A stretch of 13,922 nt of DNA from Clostridiales bacterium UBA1316 (GCA_002307055.1 DBTM01000072.1:1-13922); one strand, 5' to 3'; shown: positions 1 through 7,675, counted from the stretch's first letter. Translations and numbers: made by a program. Notes: generated from the sequence alone by a model not told the origin.

Positions 1-44
<44 letters not shown>

Positions 45-86
45 GTATTTTATCATAACGCAGCTTCATTCAAGTATGGAATCAAA

Positions 87-160
<74 letters not shown>

Positions 161-247
161 ATGTCTCATCGGACCTTCGCTTTTCCAATCATTTTTGTGC
201 GCGCCGTGTCTCTTTTTTTAGCCGGACATAAAAATGACGGCTTAAAG

Positions 248-276
248 ATAATAGCATCCGCACCTTAAATTGTCAA
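248..276 (-). promoter_or_regulatory. Predicted sigma-A promoter of the tRNA-Gly/tRNA-Arg unit
   Basis: On the minus strand there is a perfect -35 TTGACA (276-271), a 17-bp spacer and a -10 TATTAT (253-248) preceded by TGC, an extended -10. The expected start, near 241, is about 80 bases before tRNA-Gly. The -35 is formed by the last codons of pyrB (Leu-Thr-Ile) and the pyrB stop codon falls in the spacer. I see no U-tailed terminator between pyrB and the tRNAs, so readthrough from pyrB is also possible. The leader 163-247 otherwise contains only a weak hairpin (220-224 with 238-242). Confidence 0.7.
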
Positions 277-1332
277 CATCTTTTTATCGCAGTACGCGCA
301 GCTTTCCAGGTCGGAATCCTTAGAAATTGCAGGCAGATACGTTTCCGTATGCGTGATACAGCTGGGGTTTTCGCAATGATATCCGGAATTCGGCAGAGCA
401 GGCGAAGGAGTAATCCGCACATAATGGCTCATTTTGAGAAGCAGCGCCATCCGGATAAACATACCGTACCGCGCCTGTTCAAAGTAAACGGCACGCGGGT
501 CGTCATCCACATCGCGGGATATCTCCTCAAGACGCGGCAGGGGGTGCATCACGAGGCAGTCATTTTTAGCCATCTGGAGCTTTCGCCGGTTGAGCACGTA
601 GCTGTTTTTGAGACGTTCATAATCCTGGGGGTCTTTAAAACGCTCCCGCTGAATACGCGTCATATATAAAACGTCCAGCTGGGGCAGCGTCGATTCCAGG
701 CTTGTGACTTCGATATATTTCTGATTGAGTTTCTTCAGATGCGCCAGCATATAGTCCGGTATGGAGAGCTCGCGCGGCGAGACGAGGTAAAAATTGATGT
801 TTGGGAATTTGGAGAGCGCCAGAACGAGTGAGTGGACAGTCCGCCCATTCAGCAGGTCGCCGCAGAGACCGATATTCAGGTTACCGATACCGCCGCGCTT
901 CTGCGAAATCGTCGTCAGATCCGCCAAGGTCTGCGTCGGGTGGAAGTGCCCGCCGTCTCCGGCGTTAATAATCGGGACATCGGAATAGAGCGATGAGGCT
1001 TTGGCCGCACCCTCGAACGGGCTGCGTATGACAATCGTATCGGCATAGGAGCTCATCATCCGAACCGTATCAGCCAGCGTTTCACCTTTTGAGGCTGATG
1101 TCGCGCTTGGCTCTGAGAAACCGAATACACTCCCGCCGAGGCGCATCATTGCCGATTGAAAGGAGAAATTCGTCCGTGTGCTCGGTTCAAAGAAGAGAGA
1201 TGCCATGACTCTGCCGCTGCAGGAAAGGCTATAGTCGTTCGGATGAGCGATGATATCACAACAAAGCTTATATAAGTCTTCCCACCATGATACAGATACA
1301 TCCTCAATACTGATGAGATGCCGTACTTCCAA
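265..1332 (-). CDS. pyrB: Aspartate carbamoyltransferase catalytic chain with C-terminal PyrI-like zinc domain
   Basis: This enzyme joins carbamoyl phosphate and L-aspartate to give N-carbamoyl-aspartate, the committed step of cytosolic pyrimidine synthesis. The 355-residue product shows the family residues: STRT (51-54), SKGETLADT with Lys82, Arg103 in VIRSPFEGAA, HPTQ (131-134), Arg164 in GRTVHS, TRIQRERF (Arg226) and HPLPR (263-267). Ordinary PyrB chains are about 300-310 residues. Here residues about 308-355 add a C-X4-C...C-X2-C tail (Cys320, 325, 345, 348) in which CITHTE resembles CISHAE of the E. coli PyrI zinc domain. The nucleotide-binding half of PyrI is absent. The start is TTG at 1332: AAGGAG (1348-1343) lies 10 bases ahead, and an in-frame stop lies just upstream. 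The gene has its own promoter and appears to be transcribed alone. PyrB identity is near certain; the origin of the tail is an inference from motif spacing. Confidence 0.97.
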   Translation of the reverse strand: MEVRHLISIEDVSVSWWEDLYKLCCDIIAHPNDYSLSCSGRVMASLFFEPSTRTNFSFQSAMMRLGGSVFGFSEPSATSASKGETLADTVRMMSSYADTIVIRSPFEGAAKASSLYSDVPIINAGDGGHFHPTQTLADLTTISQKRGGIGNLNIGLCGDLLNGRTVHSLVLALSKFPNINFYLVSPRELSIPDYMLAHLKKLNQKYIEVTSLESTLPQLDVLYMTRIQRERFKDPQDYERLKNSYVLNRRKLQMAKNDCLVMHPLPRLEEISRDVDDDPRAVYFEQARYGMFIRMALLLKMSHYVRITPSPALPNSGYHCENPSCITHTETYLPAISKDSDLESCAYCDKKMLTI

Positions 1333-1363
1333 AAAGCATCATCTCCTTATGGCTATCTGGACG

Positions 1364-1392
1364 ATTATAACATACGAGCGCCCATCTAACAA
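1364..1392 (-). promoter_or_regulatory. Predicted sigma-A promoter of pyrB
   Basis: The minus strand reads TTGTTA (1392-1387), exactly 17 bp, then a consensus -10 TATAAT (1369-1364). The start would fall near 1357, giving an untranslated leader of only about 25 bases. That is too short for a PyrR-type attenuator or a riboswitch, so any pyrimidine control would have to act elsewhere, for example at initiation. The -35 overlaps the U-rich tail of the upstream terminator. Confidence 0.72.
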
Positions 1393-1439
1393 GGGATAAA
1401 ATAATCTGACCTGTTATTCAAAAGGGCAGGCCAGATTAT
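1391..1439 (-). terminator. Rho-independent terminator after the SLH operon
   Basis: On the minus strand the arms ATAATCTGGCCTG (1439-1427) and CAGGTCAGATTAT (1413-1401) form a 13-bp stem with one G-U pair and a 13-base loop, followed by TTTATCCCTT. On the plus strand the same position is an A-C mismatch and the 3' side is poorer in T, so the structure suits minus-strand transcription. It lies 57 bases after the stop codon of the SLH gene and closes the four-gene operon. Confidence 0.8.
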
Positions 1440-1496
1440 ATGATGTTTTAGGTTCGTTTCGATATATTCTTGTTCTGTCCGCATAAAGCTGGCGCA

Positions 1497-3716
1497 TCAA
1501 TTTGCGATAACAACCCGAACCTTGCCGCCTGTGGTAAGCGTTCTGTCATAATAAATCGTGAGGTTGTTAGAATTGGTACGCGCTTTGGCGAGTGTTGTCC
1601 ATGTGCCTGAGCCGCTCATATACACCTGCACATTATCGGATACGCGTATCGTGCCGCTGCTGGTGGTTACATACACAGTCCCGTCAGCATCCTGCTGAAA
1701 AGCACTGCGGCTGACACCTGTAATCGATGTGAGCGTCGTGTAGCCTGTGAGGTCACCGAGGCCTGAATCGGCAATACCGGCGACGGCGTCGTTATATAAA
1801 CCTGTGCTGCCGATGACACTCGTTGAGGTGCCGTTGGAATTTATCACACTGGTCGCGTTGTAGGTCACGGAAAGGGAGCTTGATGAATCCACTTTCGACA
1901 CGTTTCTAATAAAGCCATATGTATACGCATCACCTGTGACATCGTTAAGCAGCAGCAGGCTGACATTGCCCGATGTATCTGTCGCAAAGAACCTGATTTT
2001 AGATGCGTCCACCGTCTTGACTATAATGTCCGTCAGCGTGACCTCGCTGACAACGCTGTCACCGACGGAATCAAATATTTTAACTGTTTTTGAGAGCTTA
2101 CTGCTGCCTAAAGTCCCATTGGCAAGGTCAAGCGTATTCGTGTTTGACTGATCATGTATATGGTACAGCTCCAAATAACCGGCTTTACTCGAGCTGACGG
2201 ATACGAGCTTTCCTTTTATGACGTCCGAACTCAAGTCTTCAACTTTTCCGGTTAATGTCATGCCATTTGTCAGCTTTACTGTTGCGTTTGAACTTGACAA
2301 GCTCTCGACGACACCGTAATTTGTGCCGGTTAGAGCCGTTCCAGAGACGACACCCGCGACCTTATTGTCCGATGTCAGGAGAAGCGTAACAGAATCGCCT
2401 ATATTAAATCCGGCCAGCGCTGATACAGCGCTGGCAAGTACATTAAATTCTGTCCCTAATACGGTAATGCTCGTCGGATTACTGGAATTTGGGTCGGCGG
2501 ATTCATATAGCCCCGTAATTGTTTTTCTCGTCACATTGTAAACGTTATAACCATCGTTATATTGTATAACATCATACTTGACGATATCGGAAGCCGACGC
2601 CGCGATTCCGTTGATGTAGACCGAAGCGGAAGATGGAATGCCATAGGTGTCACCTGTCACCACGGCGACATTATTGGCACTGGATGCCGATTGAGTTACC
2701 AGCACGCTTTGCACCATGCCGCCGTTGGAATAATAAGCCGACACAAGCATACCGCCGCTGATATTAGCCCAACTGTCGGAATAACTGGCTGAATCTCCGT
2801 TAAAGAAGAATGTTGGTGATGAGGTCATTGAGATACTTGTCCCGTCGGCGCACTTGATAGAAGTTGCCGTAACGCTCAAGACAGTAGAGACGACTGTCTT
2901 CCCGCTGTCAGTCGGTATAAAAGCAAAGGCTTTACCATCGGTATTCAATACAAGTGCGCCATATGCGCCGACCAGTGTATTTGGCACGGTGCTGACGGGG
3001 AGGTAAACAGCGTTCTTTGAACCCGCTATCTGAACGGCGCCACTTGTTCCGCTGTCGGTTTCTGCATTTGTCGATACCAGAAACACATCACTGATGACCG
3101 TTGCGCCCGAAATATTCTCCATATATTTTTTTGTGGAACCGTTGACGGTGGCATTGAGCAGATTCGTGAAAAGGATGGCGGTGTCTCCTCTGGAAATACT
3201 GGAGGAAGCCCCAAGTGAAACGCCGTCAGTCAGCCCGATCTCATCTGCTTTTTGGATATAATTATCTGGCCATTTCGAGCCGACATCCGTCGCCGTATAG
3301 CCCAATATTCTCATCAGCACCGTCACCGCCTGGCCATAGGTGATAATATCGTCAGGTCCGAATTGGCCGTTCGGATAACCCGATACAATCCCGGCGGACC
3401 GCACGGCAAGGTTCACATATCCCGCTGCCCAGCTCGTTGACGGAACATCGGGGAATATTGTATAGCTCGCATACCGGTCAACATTTTTCGACAAGCCCAT
3501 CACAACAACGGCAATCTTGCAAAACTGCGATCTTGTCAGTGTCCCCGTAAGATTAAGCGCGCCTGAACCATCACCCTGGAGCGCCCCCATCATATTCAGG
3601 ACGGCTGCCGATTCTTCGGTTTTAGCGCTCGTATCTGCTGATACAGCGAGTGCCGGTATCGATATGAGGGAAAGGCATATGGCTGCACTGAGCAGAAAAA
3701 CCAAAAGCTTTCTCAT
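1497..3716 (-). CDS. Secreted SLH-domain cell-surface protein
   Basis: The 739-residue product begins with a signal peptide (MRKLL, hydrophobic 4-24, likely cleavage after an A-x-A near residues 22-28). About three S-layer-homology modules follow at 35-75, 85-140 (FPDVPSTSWAAGYVNLAV...GYPNGQFGPDD) and 148-190. SLH modules bind pyruvylated secondary wall polymers, so the protein should sit on the outer face of the wall. Residues 200-739 are rich in Ser/Thr/Val/Gly, look all-beta, have almost no cysteine and match no enzyme I recognise. Stretches such as 415-460 and 465-515 look like degenerate beta repeats with a GD.V..LLL pattern. The ribosome site AGGAG (3730-3726) lies nine bases ahead of the ATG. 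It is last in a run with an ABC exporter (45-base gap, no terminator between), so it may be a partner or a product of that exporter. SLH identity is firm; the function of the body is unknown. Confidence 0.93.
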   Translation of the reverse strand: MRKLLVFLLSAAICLSLISIPALAVSADTSAKTEESAAVLNMMGALQGDGSGALNLTGTLTRSQFCKIAVVVMGLSKNVDRYASYTIFPDVPSTSWAAGYVNLAVRSAGIVSGYPNGQFGPDDIITYGQAVTVLMRILGYTATDVGSKWPDNYIQKADEIGLTDGVSLGASSSISRGDTAILFTNLLNATVNGSTKKYMENISGATVISDVFLVSTNAETDSGTSGAVQIAGSKNAVYLPVSTVPNTLVGAYGALVLNTDGKAFAFIPTDSGKTVVSTVLSVTATSIKCADGTSISMTSSPTFFFNGDSASYSDSWANISGGMLVSAYYSNGGMVQSVLVTQSASSANNVAVVTGDTYGIPSSASVYINGIAASASDIVKYDVIQYNDGYNVYNVTRKTITGLYESADPNSSNPTSITVLGTEFNVLASAVSALAGFNIGDSVTLLLTSDNKVAGVVSGTALTGTNYGVVESLSSSNATVKLTNGMTLTGKVEDLSSDVIKGKLVSVSSSKAGYLELYHIHDQSNTNTLDLANGTLGSSKLSKTVKIFDSVGDSVVSEVTLTDIIVKTVDASKIRFFATDTSGNVSLLLLNDVTGDAYTYGFIRNVSKVDSSSSLSVTYNATSVINSNGTSTSVIGSTGLYNDAVAGIADSGLGDLTGYTTLTSITGVSRSAFQQDADGTVYVTTSSGTIRVSDNVQVYMSGSGTWTTLAKARTNSNNLTIYYDRTLTTGGKVRVVIAN

Positions 3717-3761
3717 TTTTATAGTCTCCTCATTAAGAATTTTTACTGTAATATATCGCGG

Positions 3762-4955
3762 TCAGTCCGCACGCAGTGCAACAACAGGCTGCAGACCGGA
3801 AGCTTTGATTGCCGGATAAAGGCCGAATCCAATACCGATGACGATAGAAAAGAAGAAAGATCCCAGCGTAATAAATGTATTGGGGAAAAGTATCATTTGG
3901 TACATCGCTTTCCCAACAATGACAGTGATAATGAACCCAAGGATTATCCCAATGATGCCGCCCAACGCTGATAACACGCCGGATTCAATTAAAAATTGCA
4001 TGATAATGGCACGGCGATTGGCTCCTATTGCCTTCCTGATACCGATCTCTCTCGTTCGTTCCGTAACGGTCACCAGCATGATATTCATAATGCCGATACC
4101 GCCGACGAGCAGTGCGATGCTGGCAACAGCGCCGAGCACCAAACCGATGGAGGCTGCTTCTTCGTCACTCGCTACAAGCTCTGAATTTTCATTTTTCAAT
4201 GTATACGTTCCTATATCATCGCTAACCACACTTGTCATATACAAATCCAAGTCATTGTACAGCGTATCCATTACTGTGGCGTCTGCCGCTTTTACGGTAT
4301 AGCTTTTCACCGAGACACTTCCTAAAATCGCTCCATTGAGTGTGTACGGCATGACAATCATATCATCCATAGAGGATTCTGTTGAGCCGTCTTTCTCGTA
4401 ATAGATACCTATAACCTGAAGCGGAATGCTGTTAAAATAGATGGTCTTGCCAACGGGGTCATCGTATCCGAATAACGTTTCTGCAACATAGCTGCCGATG
4501 ACACAAACATAGTTTTTGTTCGTTACATCCATGTAGGAGATGTCTCGGCCTTCCTCCAGAATAAAGTTACCGCAGGTCGAAAATTGCTCGCTGCCTAATG
4601 AGATCGTCGAGGTATCTTCAATCGTTGATGATTTATATTCCAGTGTACCCGTTGTGCTTGCGGTGGGTGTAATACCAGTAGAGATTGAACTGAGATCATC
4701 CCGCACATAATCTTCGAGTTCCTTTGTCAGTGTCTCGGAGTCATAAAACTTATATATGGTTGCCGAAATCGTAATTTTATTAACACCCATCTTTTCATAA
4801 TACTGCGTAATATCAGCATTGTAACCCTGCATTACAGAGACAAGGGCGATAACAGCCGTAACGCCGATAATGATACCCAGCATCGTGAGAAATGAACGCA
4901 CTTTATTAATTCTAATCGTCGCAACTGCCATTTTGAAGGACTGCAGTAAATTCAT
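3762..4955 (-). CDS. MacB/FtsX-type ABC transporter permease
   Basis: This 397-residue membrane protein has the MacB layout. An N-terminal amphipathic stretch leads into TM1 (about 20-44, with the family signature VRSFLTMLGIIIGVTAVIAL). A large extracytoplasmic domain spans about 45-270, and a C-terminal FtsX block has three helices (about 272-297, 325-350, 358-385). The conserved cytoplasmic link MNIMLVTVTERTREIGIRKAIGA follows the second helix. Such permeases work by mechanotransmission and move peptides, lipids or antibiotics from the outer membrane face rather than from the cytosol. AAGGAGGA lies about ten bases ahead of the ATG. The start overlaps the stop of the ATPase gene by four bases (ATGA), indicating translational coupling. 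No substrate can be read from the sequence. Confidence 0.95.
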   Translation of the reverse strand: MNLLQSFKMAVATIRINKVRSFLTMLGIIIGVTAVIALVSVMQGYNADITQYYEKMGVNKITISATIYKFYDSETLTKELEDYVRDDLSSISTGITPTASTTGTLEYKSSTIEDTSTISLGSEQFSTCGNFILEEGRDISYMDVTNKNYVCVIGSYVAETLFGYDDPVGKTIYFNSIPLQVIGIYYEKDGSTESSMDDMIVMPYTLNGAILGSVSVKSYTVKAADATVMDTLYNDLDLYMTSVVSDDIGTYTLKNENSELVASDEEAASIGLVLGAVASIALLVGGIGIMNIMLVTVTERTREIGIRKAIGANRRAIIMQFLIESGVLSALGGIIGIILGFIITVIVGKAMYQMILFPNTFITLGSFFFSIVIGIGFGLYPAIKASGLQPVVALRAD

Positions 4956-5647
4956 TGGGTTAATTCCTCCTTAGGCGCATCACTAATAACCCGACCATCT
5001 TTCAGCCGAATAATTCTGTTCGCTCTCCGAGAGACTGCCTGATCATGGGTAATGAGGATAATTGTGCTGCCGCTTTGATTTAATTCAGCCAAGATATCCA
5101 TAATCTGCATACCTGTCTTCGAATCAAGCGCTCCTGTCGGTTCGTCCGCCATGATGATCGGTGCTTTTGTTGCGATTGCCCTCGCTATGGCAATTCTCTG
5201 CTGTTGGCCGCCCGACAGCTGCGACGGATGATGCGTCATTCTATCGCGCAGTTCTACGCGATCAAGCGCTTCCAGAACCGCATCCCGTCTCTGCGCAGCC
5301 GATACACCCTGATATACAAGCGGAAGCTCAATATTTTCGAATGCCGTCAACGTTGGTATCAGATTATATCCTTGAAAGATAAATCCGACTTTCATGCTTC
5401 TGATCCTTGACTGGTCGTTATCGGAGAGTTCCTTGACATTCACATCCTCAAGTATGTAATCTCCGCTGGTTGGGACATCAAGGCAGCCGAGTATATTCAT
5501 CAGTGTCGATTTGCCTGACCCCGACGCCCCTATGATGGACACATACTCACCGTAATCTATATCAAGGCTGACGCCGTCCAAGGCCCTGACCTCATTCTCC
5601 ATACCTTCAGCGTAAACTTTGTAGACATCTTTAACACTTATTAGCAT
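4952..5647 (-). CDS. MacB/LolD-type ABC transporter ATP-binding protein
   Basis: This 231-residue cytoplasmic ATPase drives the adjacent permease. All nucleotide-binding elements are present: Walker A GASGSGKST (40-48), Q-loop Gln92 in FQGYNLIPTLTAFENIELPL, signature LSGGQ (144-148), Walker B IIMADEP (164-170) with catalytic Glu169, D-loop GALDS and switch His201. The YNLIPTLT and DEPTGALDS wording is typical of the MacB/LolD/SalX subgroup paired with FtsX-like permeases. Its ribosome site GGAGGA lies nine bases before the ATG. It is 23 bases downstream of the adaptor gene and overlaps the permease gene by four, so the three form one export unit. Confidence 0.97.
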   Translation of the reverse strand: MLISVKDVYKVYAEGMENEVRALDGVSLDIDYGEYVSIIGASGSGKSTLMNILGCLDVPTSGDYILEDVNVKELSDNDQSRIRSMKVGFIFQGYNLIPTLTAFENIELPLVYQGVSAAQRRDAVLEALDRVELRDRMTHHPSQLSGGQQQRIAIARAIATKAPIIMADEPTGALDSKTGMQIMDILAELNQSGSTIILITHDQAVSRRANRIIRLKDGRVISDAPKEELTQ

Positions 5648-5670
5648 TGCTTTATATCCTCCAAGCTAAA

Positions 5671-7479
5671 CTACCCATTAGGCCCGCCGCCCATACCTCC
5701 GCCTCCGAAACCTCCGCTCGGCATCTGCCCGAAGGAAGGCATCGCAGCATTATCGGATGTCTTTGACGTTTCGTCGCTGTTAGTTGCAGTGTTCAGCTTG
5801 ATATATCGCTCGAAGACGGTCACACCCTCGCTGACGCCGCTGGTGATCTCGACATAATCATTGCTTGTCAGTCCCGTCTCGACGACGACAGCATAATATC
5901 CGTCCGGTATTTCGACATTTTCACCCAGATCCACAGCGTTATCCGGCTTTGTATCAGACTTGATAAACAGGCATGTTCCCTTCGTCGTCTCTTGAATAGC
6001 CGCGATAGGCGCTAAAACGACATTTGAGGCTTGGGCTGCCGTAATCGTATAGGTAACATAAATCCCGGGTGACAGCTCACCGTCGCTTTGTATCGTAATC
6101 GTCGTCTCAAAAGACGCTACGCCGTTGGACGCAGAGGCTTCCAGACTTTTTTTGGTCACCGTACCGGTAAAGGATTTAGTGGATGACCCTGATTTTGTTA
6201 TAGCAACAGACATACCTTCTGTGATATAATCATTATCATTCTCACCAATATCCGCGACGATCTTCATCGTGTCGGTATTGTAAATGGCCATCGCTGAGGT
6301 TCCTGATTTAACATCCTTACCGGCTTCAATGCTGATGAAAATAACAGTGCCGGCGACGGTTGCGGTCGGGGTGCAATCAGCTACTTCATCTTCTAGATCC
6401 TGAAGGTTTAAATCGGACGATTGAATCTTCTTTTCCAGATTCGCGCTTTGATCGGCATAATCACTATTTGAGATGACCATCAGCACATCGCCGGATGAAA
6501 CTCTCTGCGAATCCTTCATATTGAGTTTCGCAATTGTCCCCTTGACTGCCGTGGTAATTGACTTCGACTGTGTGTACTCCAGCTTCCCAGAATCAGAGGG
6601 ACTCATTGTCATTCCTGAATTTGTAATCGTCGCCGTCGCATCAAGGCCGCTCGTCAGTGAGCCGGGATTATCGAGAGAGATCGTCACCTTAAAGCACTGC
6701 GCACCTTCGCTCGTTACATAATCGACATCGTCGACGCTTGTTACCGTGCCGGTCAGTGTTGACATGTACGTCGGGATAGATACGTCGGCTGTCATGCCTT
6801 TCGTTATTTTTCCCCAATATGTATCGCTGAAGTACAGCGACAGCTTCATGGTACTGTCATCAATAAGCGTGGCAACCGTTATCCCGGTGTTGATGTCATC
6901 CCCGACATACGCTGTCGTAACATCGGTCAGCTTGCCGGAGAACGGTGCCGAAATAGTCAGGTTGCTGATGTCTTCCTGGTATGCTTTCAGCTGCGTCTGA
7001 TAATCCTCAATTGTCGATTCAAGAGACGCGACATCCACATCAAGGCTCGTTGTGTCAATGCTGTAAAGCACATCGCCAACCGCAACCTTATCACCCTGGC
7101 TGACATAGACTTCCTTGACCGTCCCTGCAATAGGTACCGTCAGCGTCTGAAAGGTCGTCGGCTGCGTGGTAGCCGTCCCCGAAATAGTCGTTTCGATCGA
7201 ATCCTTCTTTGTTTCGCCTGTGACGATTTGTTCAGGCTCAACATAAAAAAACAGCTTGTAAATGCCGTATCCGCCGCCAAGGAGAACGGCGGCGATGAGG
7301 ATGAGCAGAATAAGCTTTTTTACCGTAAACTTCTTTGATTTTTTGAACGCTCCGCCCGGGGCATCCTTTTTCTTTCCAAAAGGCGGCTGTCTCTTAGCTC
7401 GAGATGGTTTTTGAGTTGCAACTCCTGCTTTATCAGGTTCAGCTATCGGTTGTCTGAGAACCTCAGGTTTTTCTTCCAT
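5671..7479 (-). CDS. HlyD/MacA-type membrane-fusion adaptor with two tandem lipoyl/barrel modules
   Basis: The product (602 residues from the chosen start) is the adaptor of the MacAB-like exporter. A basic cytoplasmic N-terminus (KPSRAKRQ, KKSKKFTVKK) precedes one membrane helix at about 55-79; the rest is extracellular. Two copies of an adaptor core follow. Copy 1 is lipoyl half (112-147), short coiled hairpin (147-175), lipoyl half ISAPFSGKL (176-205) and beta-barrel (210-290). Copy 2 is about 310-340, 345-368, 372-402 and 405-485. A membrane-proximal domain (486-563) and a Gly/Met-rich tail end it. Common adaptors have one core and about 350-450 residues. The reading frame stays open to a GTG at 7494, but GGAGGT there is itself the ribosome site for ATG 7479 (7-base spacing), so I start at 7479. 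It is first in the operon. Confidence 0.93.
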   Translation of the reverse strand: MEEKPEVLRQPIAEPDKAGVATQKPSRAKRQPPFGKKKDAPGGAFKKSKKFTVKKLILLILIAAVLLGGGYGIYKLFFYVEPEQIVTGETKKDSIETTISGTATTQPTTFQTLTVPIAGTVKEVYVSQGDKVAVGDVLYSIDTTSLDVDVASLESTIEDYQTQLKAYQEDISNLTISAPFSGKLTDVTTAYVGDDINTGITVATLIDDSTMKLSLYFSDTYWGKITKGMTADVSIPTYMSTLTGTVTSVDDVDYVTSEGAQCFKVTISLDNPGSLTSGLDATATITNSGMTMSPSDSGKLEYTQSKSITTAVKGTIAKLNMKDSQRVSSGDVLMVISNSDYADQSANLEKKIQSSDLNLQDLEDEVADCTPTATVAGTVIFISIEAGKDVKSGTSAMAIYNTDTMKIVADIGENDNDYITEGMSVAITKSGSSTKSFTGTVTKKSLEASASNGVASFETTITIQSDGELSPGIYVTYTITAAQASNVVLAPIAAIQETTKGTCLFIKSDTKPDNAVDLGENVEIPDGYYAVVVETGLTSNDYVEITSGVSEGVTVFERYIKLNTATNSDETSKTSDNAAMPSFGQMPSGGFGGGGMGGGPNG

Positions 7480-7486
7480 TTTTACG

Positions 7487-7492
7487 ACCTCC
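7487..7492 (-). promoter_or_regulatory. Ribosome-binding site fixing the adaptor start
   Basis: The minus strand reads GGAGGT at 7492-7487, seven bases ahead of ATG 7479. The alternative GTG at 7494 overlaps this site and has no Shine-Dalgarno sequence of its own at a useful distance, so it is unlikely to be used. Confidence 0.8.
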
Positions 7493-7510
7493 ACAATGAA
7501 CCGCTTTATA

Positions 7511-7553
7511 TTTCAGTTAAATAATACCCTTTTCAACTGAAACCAAGCTGAAA
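7511..7553 (-). promoter_or_regulatory. Putative exporter-operon promoter with response-regulator repeats
   Basis: On the minus strand a -10-like TATTAT (7526-7521) has no good -35 (AGCTTG at 17 bp), as expected for an activated promoter. The element TTTCAG occurs twice in direct order, at 7553-7548 and 7542-7537, exactly 11 bp apart and lying over the -35 region. This is the spacing typical of tandem OmpR-family binding. TTTCAGTT (7511-7518) and AACTGAAA (7535-7542) also form an inverted repeat around the -10. The neighbouring regulator gene is the natural candidate to bind. This is pattern-based inference. Confidence 0.5.
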
Positions 7554-7669
7554 ATCTAACCACATTTTGTTAAGGAATTATGAATTTGCCAAGTTCTTTT
7601 CTGCGCGCAGGCCCTTTTTCAGGCTAAATTAAGCTTATAACTATAGACTTCTTTTAAGCATCACTCCTA

Positions 7670-7675
7670 TATAAT
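7670..7675 (+). promoter_or_regulatory. Possible -10 element of the two-component operon
   Basis: A consensus TATAAT stands 65 bases before the response-regulator start, within an AT-rich stretch. I find no acceptable -35 at 16-18 bp; the nearest is TAGACT (7644-7649) at 20 bp. The promoter may therefore be weak or activated. A palindrome CGTTAACG (7715-7722) lies between it and the ribosome site. The rest of 7554-7669 shows no gene and no clear structure, apart from a single TTTCAG at 7617-7622. Confidence 0.4.

Noticed and set aside
220..242. AGCCG/CGGCT hairpin between pyrB and tRNA-Gly as a pyrB terminator
   Set aside because: The stem is only five solid pairs. On the minus strand it is followed by an A-run rather than a U-run, so it does not look like an intrinsic terminator in that direction.
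1304..1342. Short leader peptide starting ATG-ATG just after the pyrB ribosome site
   Set aside because: The first ATG directly abuts AAGGAG and the second is only three bases away, too close for use. The frame overlaps the pyrB start and ends after 12 codons. TTG 1332 at 10-base spacing explains the site.
3838..4302. 154-codon plus-strand frame opposite the MacB-type permease
   Set aside because: Its hydrophobic, Met/Ile/Pro-rich translation mirrors the membrane helices on the other strand; there is no independent coding evidence.
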